Positions 1-11,333 of a stretch of 64,000 nt of DNA are shown here, in pieces. How positions within the stretch are numbered: position 1 is the first letter of the stretch; every line of letters starts with the position of its first letter. The translations under genes and the position numbers were made by a program. The notes below the pieces were generated by a model. It searched no databases and was not told where the DNA came from. It saw only the letters and a program-made list of their open reading frames with translations. Origin of the DNA: Galeopsis tetrahit (taxonomy: Eukaryota > Streptophyta > Magnoliopsida > Lamiales > Lamiaceae); the NCBI GenBank assembly GCA_963675135.1, contig OY776129.1:51968141-52032140 (forward strand), read 5' to 3'.

Positions 1-1473
1 TCATGGGTGAACTATGCTGAGAGTTCACGAAAGAAGAAGCCCATGGCAGGTGATGTAGCTATTGCTCCAATTCAGGTCTTTACAGATTCTGAAAAGGATA
101 GCTCAGATGGTGGAATTGCTCATACTAAAGCTGCTGAGAAAGAAAGCTCTAACGAAGAGAATGTTCCTCTTATGTTACTGTGCAAGAAGAAAGGAAAGAA
201 ATCAAAGCAAAGGAAGGATGCTACTCCTGTTGCTCCAGCACCAGTTGCAACCTCTGTTCCTGATGAAAGCCCTGATGATAACAGCTCTACTGAATCCGAT
301 CAACCTAACTCTGAATCTGAAAACACCTCTAATGGTGATGAAGGTACACCTACTTCCGAAACTGATGTAGAAATGGAAACCTCTGAGGATAGGTTAGCCA
401 ATCTGTCAAGGAGAAAACTATTAATTGAACGTAGGATATGTGTACCTGACTTTAATTCTAAGGGTTTGATTAAATTCCTTGAGGATATAAATTTGTTGCA
501 TGCTGTTACGTTTGGTGAATCATTTGTTGCAACATGGGTCTATGAATTTTACTCCTGTTTAAGAAAGAGCATTGGTAGAAGAACTTCTCAATGGTATGGA
601 ATTGTAAGATTTAGAGAAAAAGATCTTCCCTTTACACCCGAATTGATTAACGATTTTTTACACCTTGAATCTGTTGAGGAAGTTGAAGAACCTTCAATGG
701 ATATAATTGCTCAGGCAATTACAGGTGGTAGGGTGATGAGGTGGAAGAAAGTTATGCTTGCATGTAATCTTACCTCTCTATATTCAGTTTTGCATAAGTT
801 GACTGTGTATAATTGGATTCCATCCACGAACTCCACAAAGGTCACTATGAGTCAAGGAATACTTCTTTACAGAATTGTGGTAATGAGGAATTTCAATCTT
901 GGGTTGACTATTTTCAATCATATGATGAAATTTTCTGGGACAGTAACTGACAAAGGCAATCTGCCTTATCCGGCTCTCATCTATGGTTATTTGAGACATA
1001 ACAACTACCAACGGGATAGACATGATATGTTGAGGGGGAGAGTTCCTCAAATTAAAGTGTCTCGTAAGCCGATGATTGGAGACAGAGTTGTTGATCTCCC
1101 TATCCAAGGTGCTGAAAGAGCTGAACCTGAAATTCCAAATGCTGCTCCTAATGTCCCAAACACCACAAGCCACATTCCAATTTCCAGAGACTTCATGCTT
1201 GTTCAGTTAACTCACTTGCAGGATACCATCAATGAACTACAGTTCATGAAGGATTATTGGATGAAGAAACTTTCTGCTACACCAGGGGGAGTACCTACTG
1301 CTGCACCAGTCCCTGATGTTGGAGTCACTGAGTATGGGGGAGTTCGAATTGAAGAACTTGATGCTGATGCTGATCCAAATGTTGTTGCACACCTTGCAAC
1401 AATGGTGATTGAACCTGATGAAGATGAACAGGTTTTTGCTGATCTTCCAGACCTTGCTGCTAGAAATGCTTGA
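1..1473 (+). CDS. SIRE-type copia third ORF (putative plant transposon protein), 5' partial
   Basis: The frame is open from the first base of the window to the TGA at 1471-1473, so the true start lies to the left; the first in-frame ATG is only an internal Met. The N-terminal third is acidic and rich in Ser, Glu and Lys (low complexity). A conserved-looking core begins near codon 135 (RRKLLIERR) and includes WVYEFYSCL, a basic RRTSQWYGIVRFRE stretch and FTPELINDFLHL, the pattern I know from the 'putative plant transposon protein' domain carried downstream of pol in SIRE/Maximus elements. The C-terminus is again acidic, with a possible short helix (MLVQLTHLQDTINELQF). No signal peptide or clear membrane segment is visible, so 'env-like' is a positional name only. 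The 3' LTR at 2114 lies 640 bp downstream. Family assignment is from memory of motifs; function unknown. Confidence 0.7.
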   Translation, partial: SWVNYAESSRKKKPMAGDVAIAPIQVFTDSEKDSSDGGIAHTKAAEKESSNEENVPLMLLCKKKGKKSKQRKDATPVAPAPVATSVPDESPDDNSSTESDQPNSESENTSNGDEGTPTSETDVEMETSEDRLANLSRRKLLIERRICVPDFNSKGLIKFLEDINLLHAVTFGESFVATWVYEFYSCLRKSIGRRTSQWYGIVRFREKDLPFTPELINDFLHLESVEEVEEPSMDIIAQAITGGRVMRWKKVMLACNLTSLYSVLHKLTVYNWIPSTNSTKVTMSQGILLYRIVVMRNFNLGLTIFNHMMKFSGTVTDKGNLPYPALIYGYLRHNNYQRDRHDMLRGRVPQIKVSRKPMIGDRVVDLPIQGAERAEPEIPNAAPNVPNTTSHIPISRDFMLVQLTHLQDTINELQFMKDYWMKKLSATPGGVPTAAPVPDVGVTEYGGVRIEELDADADPNVVAHLATMVIEPDEDEQVFADLPDLAARNA

Positions 1474-2113
1474 AGACAGGGGGAGACTGAATCTTAAGGG
1501 ATGCAATGTGCAGATTTCTGTTGCTGCAGCTGTTGTTACAGCAAATGATGCATCTTATTCAGTTTCTATCTTACTGTTTTATTTTGACTTATGATCCTAC
1601 AGGCTGATACACTGATTTAACTGTTTTGTGTTAAGTTTTACAAACTTAGTAGTTTCTAGTTTAGTTTGAACTTAGAACTCTATTTGAAGCTCTGATATTT
1701 TTGTTTTGAGCTCTGATATTATATTAGTTGATAGGACTTCGTTTTACTTCGTTTTACTTTGTTTTATTCTCTCTTCACACTACTCAGATTATAACTTGTT
1801 TCAGTTTTTCCATTTAGTACTGATTATTACACTTTGAAACAGGTTGTGTTAAATGAGTATATTACTTACTCATTTTATTGTTGGAAGATATTACTAAGAC
1901 AAGTGTTCTACTTAGTATTCAGAGTACTAAAACCACTTAGTCTTGTATATTTTCTTGTTTCTTTCACTATTTGATCATATGCTACAACAGGTGTTGATTT
2001 GACGAGTACATGGATATGATGGTAATACTCTAGCATGTACATAAAACTGGTTTATATATGTTTACATATGTACATCAGGTGTGCTGTAGCAGAAAGGTCA
2101 AATTAGGGGAGAT
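1474..2113 (+). other. Non-coding 3' internal region of the SIRE-like element, with purine tracts
   Basis: No gene is seen here. A purine run (AGACAGGGGGAGA) follows the ORF3 stop directly, and a second one (TTAGGGGAGA) at about 2104-2112 abuts the LTR start and is the likely polypurine tract that primes plus-strand DNA synthesis. Between them the sequence is T-rich with short repeats of GTTTTACTT. Such a spacer between ORF3 and the 3' LTR fits a SIRE-type element. Confidence 0.55.
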
Positions 2114-2912
2114 TGTTGATGTTGAAGACTTGGTGATGTTATCGAAGATGTTATCACACAAGGCTGCAACATCTTAATTCGACCTTTCTTATTTTTCCTA
2201 AGTCCAAATTCTGGTTTCTAGCTAATGTTGCTTTGGATGTTGTAACATCGCAGGTTGAAGATCTAGAACATTCTACAAAGTTCCAGACTAGAAGGATCTG
2301 GAAGCTTGCAGAAGTATGTAGATCATGCGGTTGCCCTTGAGAACGTCCAGAACTGGCTGGAAGATCCTAGAAGGCAGTTGGGAGAAAAGAAAGGATGAGA
2401 TCCTACATTTTAGGAGATCATGGATGAAGGTTCTAGAATCCATATTCATGCCTATAAATACAACAGAACCGTGATCATCATCCAATCATCGAAGTGTCAT
2501 TCTTTAATTACTAAACTAGTGTTCATCCTGTTAGGAATTAATTGTCATTGGCATGTTCTTGTCGTTGTGCCGAAGAGTCCAAACTTCCTGTACAACATAG
2601 ATTTTTCTATACTTCTTTGATAGATAGATCATAGAGTTAGATTAGTTTTTGGTAGTGTAATTTTTACACTTAAGCCGTCTTTAGACTAGATAGATTATCG
2701 AGTCTTATTTCCGTTGTGAATATTTGTTCACACACCATTTGTATTCACATAATTATTAGTGAAAGTTTCGCCATGAGGCTCGCATAGATTTTAAATTAAA
2801 ATCTATGTTAAAAAGTTAATTATGTGTCTTTGTGTTTCATTCTTTAAAGTCTTCCGCTATTCGTATTCTGATATTCTGTAATCGAGTCAGTGTTACATTG
2901 AGTGTTCTAACA
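2114..2912 (+). mobile_element. 3' LTR of SIRE-like copia element (799 bp)
   Basis: Starts TGTTGATGTT right after the purine tract and ends TTCTAACA, giving the matched termini TGTT...AACA expected of a copia LTR. It contains a good TATA box (2453-2460). The partner 5' LTR lies outside the window, so the boundaries rest on the polypurine tract, the terminal dinucleotides and the inverted termini rather than on an LTR pair. The five bases after it (TTGAG) would be one copy of the target duplication. The right-hand SIRE-like element has a different LTR, so this is another family. Confidence 0.6.
2453..2460 (+). promoter_or_regulatory. TATA box inside the 3' LTR
   Basis: TATAAATA sits about 340 bp into the LTR, the usual arrangement for the U3 promoter of a copia element. 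In a 3' LTR it could drive transcription outward to the right, toward the orphan exon at 3041. Confidence 0.5.
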
Positions 2913-3040
2913 TTGAGTGTAGCATCAGTCTTGTTTTACTTAACACACACACTTTCAAAGCTAACTGATTCTAAATTGTTATCAAATTATTAATTTGATA
3001 TATGTCAAAATTATTTATACATATTCTTGTTTCCATCTAG

Positions 3041-3390
3041 CCACCTTCTACGAGTTTGGTTGATGAAGGTGATAATGAATTTGAAGCTCTTTTAAGTCAA
3101 GCTAATAATGGAGTGTATGAATGGGGAATGCCTACTGTTCCTCAGCCCATGGACCTACCCCGTGGGAACAACTTAAAATGTCTACATGTACACCCTCAAG
3201 GCCTATACCAACTGGTCCATTAATTAGAGCACCTCCACCCTTCTTGAGTGGAGGATTGAGGCCTATGTTCACTACACAAACAAGAGAGGAAGCATCATCA
3301 AAACATATTTTTGTTGACAAAGGCCGCAAGAGTATGAGTTTATCTCAATTTAGCCATGTCACTGGGAAGGGGAAGGAACCAACCAAGTAG
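3041..3390 (+). pseudogene. Orphan terminal-exon-like fragment of unknown gene
   Basis: A pyrimidine-rich stretch ending in TTCCATCTAG (3031-3040) looks like a 3' splice acceptor. After it one frame reads an acidic peptide (SLVDEGDNEFEALLSQANNG) and, past a frameshift near 3120-3175, another frame stays open to the TAG at 3388-3390 with a Pro-rich, basic tail. I do not recognise the protein. The upstream part of any gene is absent; the 3' LTR of a copia element lies only 129 bp upstream, so insertion may have cut off this last exon. It could equally be a fragment carried by another element. Confidence 0.3.
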
Positions 3391-3796
3391 TTTGGGAAAC
3401 TTTGATATTTTTGTCGAGTTGAAGAACCTATATTTTTGTCAAGTTGAAGAACATATCATTTTGTCAAGTTTGTGATCTTTTTGTGAAACTCAAGTGTGGT
3501 TTTTGAGATGTGTCTCGTAAACTTGAACATAATTTATTTTGTCAAGCTTTTTTGCTTTTGGAGTTGAATTGAATTCAATATCACTATCTAGCTCTCTTGC
3601 CTTTGGAGTTGAGTGTGAGTAGTGCGTGTAAAAATGGATTATCTAGTGTGGGTGTGAGCCCTATCAATGCTCTTGTATCAATGACAACAATTTAAAGCTA
3701 GTTGATCAGAGAGTGAGGGTTGCATAATTTTGTGGTGTCTAATTAATACGTGATTTAAGTTTTTTTTTTTTTTTTTTTTCTGAAAAACATAAAGAT
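3391..3796. other. Spacer
   Basis: No gene recognised. T-rich sequence with short repeats (TTTTGTCAAGTT, several times at 3410-3545) that could be the 3' UTR of the fragment before it. A run of about 20 T lies at about 3760-3780. Confidence 0.4.
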
Positions 3797-4089
3797 AAAA
3801 GGACTACAAATGATAATTTAAAAAGATAAAGGACCAAATGCGGATTTAATAAAACTTACAGGACCATTAGTGATTTTTTTTAATTTTTTAGTGACGTGGA
3901 ATGCCACGCAAGCATGCCCGCCGGAGTTTGATCTCACGTGACCGGCACGGGTGAATTCAGGCCATTTTTTTAAAAAAAATTCAAAAAGGACCTGTTGCGA
4001 TAACAAAAGGACTACAAACGAGAATTTAAAAAGATAAAAGATCAAACGCGGATTCGACAAAAGTTACTGGACTGTTTGTGATTTTTTTC
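3797..4089. repeat. Direct repeat pair (about 85 bp, spaced 208 bp)
   Basis: Two imperfect copies (3797-3881 and 4005-4089) share AAAAGGACTACAAA, then AATTTAAAAAGATAAA, then AAACGCGGATT-like sequence, ending in TGATTTTTTT. Between them is a GC-richer stretch with TGACGTGGAATGCCACG and a CACGTG motif. The layout resembles a short dispersed plant repeat, but I cannot name the family. Confidence 0.5.
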
Positions 4090-4933
4090 CCAAAAATTTA
4101 TGTACGAGAACTTTTATGGAAAGTGTAAAAAAACTTGTATGTGAGACTGTGAGTGAGGAATTATCTATTTTCCTTTTTTTGACAACAATGGTTTGAACAA
4201 CTGTTGTTGCATGATGGGGTAATTTTAAAGTTGAAAAATAACACAGTAATTTATTTTATTTTTTAAAACATAACTCAAACCAAGAATTTGGATTGACCTA
4301 TGAGTTAAAAAAAAAAAAAACCAGCTCTGTTGCTGAGTTTGCAGAAAATAATACCAATAGTTAAACCTCTCCAGAAAATTGGACAGCCCAAGAAAACACT
4401 AAGGGCATTTAACGTTCCACGTCCTTGTTCTATTTCGGGATTTCACGTCCGGATTTTCCCATCCAATTACATTCACCCCTAAAAATACCTATACATCCTA
4501 CTATTACATCTCATCCAACTACTCTTACATAATTTGATTTGACACAATTACTATTTATCAGGATTTCTCCATCCAAGATTTCCCCATCCAAAATTTCCCT
4601 CATCCTACATAATCCCAAAACAAACAGTATTGTTTAGTAGATATGTTAAAATATTTATAGTCACACCGAGATACATCAACTTGTTCAGATTGAATTGCAA
4701 ATAGTGTATTTTTCGATCATTTGGTATGTACACAATTGAGTATGTTTTTAAGCGTTGAATATAAATTTTATGTTAGACCTGATTAGACATTTATTTTAAA
4801 TTTGATTACACATATAACTTGGATTAATTTACCATACCAAACTGGACCTAAGACGATGAAGCAATATCCTTTTACAAGGACAGATTGTATAAATACACAT
4901 ATATATGTACACAAGTATATGGAGAGAAAATGA
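4090..4933. other. Intergenic, 3' side of the receptor kinase gene
   Basis: AT-rich. The stretch 4398-4625 (TAAGGGCATTTAACG ... AATCCCAAAACAAACA) resembles a degenerate Tourist/PIF-type MITE like the intact one at 39108, but its ends do not match well. The part next to 4934 is the presumed 3' UTR of the minus-strand gene. No other gene seen. Confidence 0.35.
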
Positions 4934-7648
4934 CTATAATTCCACAGATTTCGTGTGATAAGAACTCGTTGTAGAAGAGCTACTAATCCACCTATCAGTC
5001 ACAGCATTAGGTGAGGACTCAAACTTCATATTCTTCAATAGTGTAACATCGTCTGTTTCAGGCGAAGGAGGGATCTTCCCGTTGACGAAAATACCCTCTT
5101 TCTTTGTCTCGAATGCCATCTCATCACCCCCCTGAATCTCCTTGAGAACATTCAAAACCTCATCCATGGAAGGCCTCATGTCCTTTTCAAGCTGCAAACA
5201 CCGGAACGCCAGCTCAGCCACCAAAGTAGCCATTCTTGACACATCAGAATCCGTCTTGTATCCAAGAGACGCGTCAATCAGTTCATCAAACGCGCTTCTC
5301 TGGATCCTATTTACAGCTAAGTTAGCCAAGTTGATCTCACTAGTGTGCCTACTAATATCCACAGCTGGCATTGATGAGACGAGCTCTATCAAAACGACGC
5401 CAAAGCTGTAAACGTCGCTCTTATCGTTCAGCTGATAGCATTGGTGATAGTCGGGATCAACGTACCCTGGAGTCCCCTGAGGAGCGGTCGAGATATGAGT
5501 GACATCATTCGGGAAAAGCCTTGAAAGCCCGAAATCAGCTACTTTGACACAAAAGTTGTCATCGAGTAAGATGTTGTTCGTTTTAACATCGCGATGGATT
5601 ATGTCTGATTTGTGGAGATAAGCCAACGCACTCGCTGTTTCTATGGCGATCTTTATACGAACAGCCCATGTCAGGGGGGCTTCCTTGGCACGTTCACCAT
5701 GGAGATGATCGGCTACTGTCCCATTGGAAATGTACTCATAAACGAGCAGAAGTTCTCTGCTTCTTCTAGAAGTACAACCGTATAATGAGACAAGATTCTT
5801 GTGCCTTAACTTGGTAAGAATCTCGACTTCATTCATGAATTGCTCGACTCTTCTATAGTTGCGCTCGTACAGGCGCTTTACTGCAACTTCTCTTCCATCA
5901 GGGAGTTTTCCTAGTCACAACAAGGAAGGATTTCTGTTACTCTACAGGCCTTTACATCAATGCAACATATTTCTTAAATTGAATAACTATTTCTTACCAA
6001 GGTAGACAGTTCCAAAGCCTCCATCTCCAAGTTCTTTTTTGGAATCGAAGTTATTGGTGGCTTCTAGAAGTTCTTTGTAAGAGTAAATAGGAACACCGAA
6101 GTAGGAATTGCCGCCTTCAATGTCTGATTTGGAGAAGGGATCACAAGATATGTTTCTCGTAAGGTAAGGACGAACGAACCGTTTCTTGCATCGCCAGATT
6201 ATGAGTGAGATCAAAAGGCACAGAAGGAGGAAGACTGCACCTCCAGATATAGCTACAAGTATATATATAGTGACTATGGTGTGAAATACTAGGATTTGTG
6301 ATGGTGAATGAAAAATTGCTAGTATGGAAAATCTGTGAAATTTTATATGTTTTTACCTGTGATTAATTTCAACTTGGAACCAACTTTATCTGCAACATAG
6401 CAAACACTTCAGTGCTTTGAGGTAAGAGGTCAATAAAAACATCTATAATCTACACAGCAATAAGCCCAAGTATTGTATTTTTATAGCATGATTATACATA
6501 CATATACACGAGTGTAACGCATCAAAAAGTAGCTCTTGTAAACCAGGTCTCGTGAACTTTAGCATACCTATTTGATTGTTGGAACAGATTTCTGAAAGAA
6601 AACTACCTCTAAGACTAATCCAATTATTCATATTATCATTTGGATTCTTAGACTTATCCAAATTGGTTAAGGCATGAACTTATACGTTCAATTTCACATT
6701 ATGGACTACTATGAACCATGTTCATACTATAATACTTTGTTGACTACTCTCATTCAGCTAAACTTGAACAACAGGGTGTTTAATCAACAATATATGTACT
6801 ACTGCAGTTAGAAAAAAGAACACACAATCTGGAATTCAGGGATGAAGTAATTTACCAAGTTTGCAACTCCTCGAATGAGGCCTATCGGGGCAGAAGCACT
6901 TAAAAACGAACTCCGTCTCATTGAAACCACAATGTCCACCACTCTGTCTGCAATCACCACAATCACTAGAAGTCCAATTCATTACAAAACCCCTTCTCAA
7001 ATCTTGAATCACATCACTAATTCCTATATTTCCACCTAATTCATATTTTTCTACAGGTGCAACCATGTTGATTCCACACTCTTCCAATGCATCTGCAAAG
7101 TGTTCATCCCCTTCATATAAGCCCAAACCCCCCATTACTTCTCTCTCATCACAAAAGGCAAGATTCTTTGAGATTGAATCAGTGCAGTTGGAAAACAAGT
7201 AAAGATTCTTCACGTTATTACCAAATTCAAACTTGCTTGTTGCAACAAGACTTGTGTTTTTTAATCTTGGAACACAGCTGCTGCTGCTGTTTAAGTTTAT
7301 AAAATCTGAATTGAATACCCGAAAAGATCGAGATTCGTAGAAAATATCTTCAATTGCATACTCAGATTCACCCAATTGAACAACTGGAAAACCATTTTCA
7401 CTGCAATTGAGCACGAACCCTAAGGCAGGGTACCCACAGTAAGAACTTTGTTGGCCCGAAATATGGAAAGGGAAAGTTATATTCGGGCCCTCCTCTCTGC
7501 ACTTTCTCGGCCCGCATTCTTCGTACCGATAATCAGCAGCTAAAGATATTCTTAACGAAATCACAACCCAGAATACACATATTTCAAACAAGATATGCAT
7601 ATTAAGTTTCCTGATTTTGAAGAAATGCAAGTATGAAAAATACTCCAT
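4934..7648 (-). CDS. LEAF RUST 10 disease-resistance-locus receptor-like protein kinase-like (LRK10L type)
   Basis: Four exons on the minus strand: 7648-6856, 6389-6357 (33-nt microexon), 6252-5998, 5910-4934. All introns are GT-AG (466, 104, 87 nt), and the sum is 2058 nt = 685 codons plus stop with no break. Order: signal peptide (about 1-37; Met17 could also start), Cys-rich extracellular GUB_WAK-type domain (from CGPRKC, about 45-112), WAK-associated C-terminal domain ending CGFNETEFVFKCFCPD, a microexon-encoded juxtamembrane stretch, one membrane helix (about 276-295), then a Ser/Thr kinase with glycine loop GDGGFG (351-356), Lys372 in VAVK, HRDVKTNN (Asp468), DFG (Asp486) and GTPGYVDPDY. 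It is an RD kinase with all key residues, so probably active at the plasma membrane. Family members act in cell-surface signalling (defence, ABA/stress); ligand unknown. The exon model is inferred, with no transcript evidence. Confidence 0.93.
6357..6389 (-). other. 33-nt microexon of the LRK10L-type gene
   Basis: Flanked by TGTTGCAG upstream and GTAAAAAC downstream on the minus strand. It encodes 11 residues (KVGSKLKLIT plus split codons) and is the only piece that joins the extracellular exon to the membrane-helix exon in frame, with phases matching on both sides. Confidence 0.85.
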
Positions 7649-9270
7649 ATGATGAAGAGTAGAAAGTTTTTACATGTGAGGTGACGCGGAGAGATTAGTT
7701 GACTATTGGTGATTAAGAATTGAGAGTAGTTCCAATTGGGTCATCTTCAGATAGTTGCAAGAATTGACCAAAATCACAACTCTATATTGTCTTGTCTAGT
7801 GTTTGAATAATGGCAAAACTGTTTACTAATTTTTTGGGAATAATTCAGACACAGTTGAATTATGAAAGTTAAGTCTTAATCTTGTGATTTGCATTACATT
7901 TAGTTTTTTTTGTTTTTTTTCAAATTTGAGTTTGACATTTGGTATACAGGGAAGAGGTCAAATTGTCTTTTTTAAATATATAAATGGTGAATCAGTAATT
8001 TAGTATGTTTCCTGGTAACTATGAATTCCCACCAGCAAGTATGAAAACAAATTAATTGAGTTTATTAGATGTATGATGGGTGTAGCTGTGAATAAAAAAT
8101 TAATGAATATAAAATATAATATTGAGATTCCAATCATGTAAGAGCATCTTCAATACTTGGTGACAGAATTGTATAATAGCCCTTCGTACCAATTTAGTTA
8201 CTTCATTTCTATTTTCACAAGAATTAAAACAAATCTAGTATGGAGTAGTAATTAATAAGATAAAAATGTAAGATTTTCACCATGCCTTTCTAAATTGGCC
8301 TCCTTAAACATACCTACCATTATTCTTTCACATTAAATTGAGTGAGAAAGAATAAAATAAATGCATCAAGTGGAGAGATGCATAATTGTCCAACTAAGTT
8401 TAATACGAATTCGATGCTTGGTTTACTCGTGAATAATTTATATATTAAAAGTGTGTATTTTAATTTAAAATATACTCATATTTGTTGGTAATTCTTGTAT
8501 GCACAAGTTGCACCTCATGACACAGGTGCGATTTTTTGCATTTTGTAATGTCACATTATTTATCAAGTGATATCGCTAAATTTATAAAGTAATAAAATAT
8601 TATTTTTCACACAATTGACGAATTTGTGCATGTAAATATTGTGGTATTAATTTATAAGTATAGTAGTATAGTTGATAAGTGATGTGATATAAAAAATTGC
8701 ACCAAGTATGACTAAAAAAATATTTACTCACTCAGTCCATGTAAAGTATTCATGCATGTTTCCTTTAACATGAGTTTAAAAAAATATTGTTTGTTTAGGT
8801 ATAATAAAGTAGATACAATAAATAACAGATAAAGTAAGTATAGTGTAGTATATCTTTGAGTTTTTTTATTCTTAGGTGCATTTTAGGATTCCCCATTACA
8901 ATTTATACTACATTTTTGAAATGTTACCAATAAGTGGAAAATACCATTTGTCGGAATATTCATCCGTCCCTATGAATTTAATGATATATGTAATAGTTTT
9001 GATGGCAAAAACATGTACTGCGTAATTAGTAGTAGTAAGTTAATTTTGTAATCTCATAGAATAAAATTGAGTTTATATAAACATTTTTATATTCTAAGTC
9101 TTAAAGTCATACGGGTCAGCTGTATGTATATCAGCTAAGATCATATCTGAATTAACATGCGTTTGCTCAAGATGAGAAGAGTAGAAGTTTCAAAGATTAG
9201 AAGATCTTGAAAATTGAAGAAGTATATAAGTGATATCAAATGATTAGTTATTTATTTCATATTGGCAAAA
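7649..9270. other. Intergenic, 5' side of the receptor kinase gene
   Basis: Very AT-rich, no gene recognised. The first few hundred bases (read on the minus strand) would hold the kinase promoter and 5' UTR; I do not see a clear TATA box at a fixed distance. The rest is unremarkable AT-rich spacer. Confidence 0.4.
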
Positions 9271-9416
9271 ATTTGTGTGAGACCGTCTCACGGATCTTTT
9301 TCTGTGAGACAGATCCCTTTTAACCCATATTTCAAAATTTTGGGTAGGATAACCCATATTTTTTTTTCAGATTTTGGTTTGTAAAAAAAGTGATAATGTT
9401 TAAGTAAAAAGTGATA

Positions 9417-9709
9417 CTCCCTCCGTCTCGGAATTACTTGCATGGTTTGACCGGCACAATTTTTAAGAAAAGTAAATTTAGTGGTTGGTGATGTAAGATA
9501 AACGAGGGGTATTTTAGGTAATTTAGTGATGTGTAAAGTAGATATGATGAGGTGTAAAATAAAATGTATGTAAAAAGAGGGTGGCAATTTTGAAAATAAA
9601 ATGATGTTGGGGGTATTAATTTTGTGGTGTATTTCAATATTAAGAGTGTGCAAGTAATCTTGGGGCGTCCAAATAAGAAAAGTGTGAAAGTAATTACGGA
9701 CAGAGTGAG
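9417..9709. mobile_element. Stowaway MITE (293 bp)
   Basis: Termini CTCCCTCCGTCTCGGAATTA and the inverse of CTCACTCTGTCCGTAATTA, flanked by TA on both sides, as for Tc1/mariner-type Stowaway elements. Inserted in the left arm of the fold-back element. Confidence 0.85.
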
Positions 9710-9755
9710 TAATATTTTTAACAAAAGTGACTGTCACTTTTTTACTTAAACACTA

Positions 9756-10014
9756 CTCCCCCCGTCCCAGGATTTTATACACACTTTGATCGACACGGAG
9801 ATTAAGAAAATGGAATAAAGTGATGTATAAGGTAAAATAAAGGAGGGTTATTATTGGTAATTCATTGATTAAAGTGGAAGAGATTTGACTAAAGGTAAAA
9901 TAAAGGAGAGGTATTAATGATATTATTGTTTCCTTTTTTGGAGTGTGCAAAAAATGTTGTGGCGCTCCGACGCTCGTTAAGAAAAGTGTGCATAAAATCA
10001 TGGGATGGAGGGAG
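9756..10014. mobile_element. Stowaway MITE (259 bp)
   Basis: Termini CTCCCCCCGTCCCAGGATTT and the inverse of CTCCCTCCATCCCATGATTT continue as an inverted repeat for about 30 bp, with TA duplications at both ends. It is the second insertion in the fold-back element and a different subfamily from the first. Confidence 0.85.
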
Positions 10015-10094
10015 TATTATTTTTTGCTCAAACATTATCACTTTTTATATATGAGGATCGTCTCACGAATTTCATTTTGTGAGACGGTCCCACC

Positions 10095-11037
10095 CAAGAC
10101 TAACTCTTTGACACTATATTATGTTATTATTAGGACTCTTATGATTTAAAGACAAATTAGTGATTTTGCAATGATTATATTATAAAACAAACATTTAATC
10201 TCAATATTATGTCATAGAAATAATGTTTATGTATTACTCATACCTTACCCCCGATATTAAAGATAGTAATATGAATTACATATTTCTCGCTTACCTATTT
10301 ATAATTTTATATAGAGAAATTCTTCTAAAAAAGTAATTTTCTTCAAATTTAATCGTGAGAGAGTGAAAAGATTCTCGAGTATACCAGCATACCTTGAAGT
10401 GTCTCAATCTAAAAAGATAGCAAACCTGTTTTAAAAAAAAAAAAAAAATTATCGCACAGTACGACTCGCGCTACAACCTTCCATATCCCTAAAACACGAC
10501 CCCAAGAATGACCAGTTTTCATCAAGTCCAACAAAAATCAAAATATGTGGGAGCAGTACAAAACAACAAGATCTAAGAACGGAAACAAACAGAAATAACA
10601 TGCAAAAATTAAAACAAGATCAACAATGACTCACTCGATCGACCAATGTGACTCAATCAGTGAAAAATATGGATAGATGATTGAAAAGTGTGTGTGGGTA
10701 GTGACTCGTAAGTGAGGGAACAGTACAACTCATGTTTCACCCTACCTGACTATCCATTTGCATCCCTAGTTAATGGAAAACAATCGAGTTTTAAGATAAC
10801 TCATTTTATTTAACATAGAGTTAAATTTTACACATTAATTTGACATAAAGTTTAATATCTTTTACTAAAAAAAATAGAAATACTATTTATCAGAATTTTA
10901 AAAACCAATAATTTTAAAAATCGATTTTCAAAAGAATCTAAACCACTTAAAATTCAAAGTAACCAATCATCGGGTATGTGAATTTTGTTTTGGAACTTTA
11001 ATGATTTTTTAAATTCAAATTTAAATTTTATGTTATA

Positions 11038-11077
<40 letters not shown>

Positions 11078-11333
11078 TTATATACTGTTTAGAGAATTGG
11101 AGGTTCATATAGTGTTGACTTTTGTAAGATTTATGAGTATTTATAATATATAATTTTAAATTTTGAATTCTAAAATCTAAATATAAAACTGGTGTTGAAT
11201 TTCAAAATCTCCGATCTAAATTTTAAATCTCAAAACAAACAAAAACACATTTCGTTGATCGGTGTATAAGAAATTTCGAGAATGCAAATAATCATGCCCC
11301 TCATTCATTCATTTTGTCTGTAGTTTTGATAAT
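10095..11333. other. AT-rich spacer
   Basis: No gene seen. It contains an A15-17 run near 10433 and a TA microsatellite (11041-11070). Confidence 0.4.
11041..11070. repeat. (TA)15 microsatellite
   Basis: Thirty bases of uninterrupted TA, followed by TGTATG. Confidence 0.95.

Larger units (their letters stand above)
9271..10094. mobile_element. Fold-back MITE with GAGACCGTCTCAC termini, carrying two Stowaway insertions
   Basis: The left end (TGTGAGACCGTCTCACGGAT ... GTGAGACAGATCC) is repeated in inverse form at the right end (GGATCGTCTCACGAA ... GTGAGACGGTCCCACC). Inner arms such as AGTGATAATGTTTAAG and its complement also pair. Two complete Stowaway elements sit inside it, so the host element alone would be about 270 bp. 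Confidence 0.7.

Noticed and set aside
9288..10149. Several ORFs of 68-149 codons on both strands
   Set aside because: They run through MITE inverted repeats and have no coding character.
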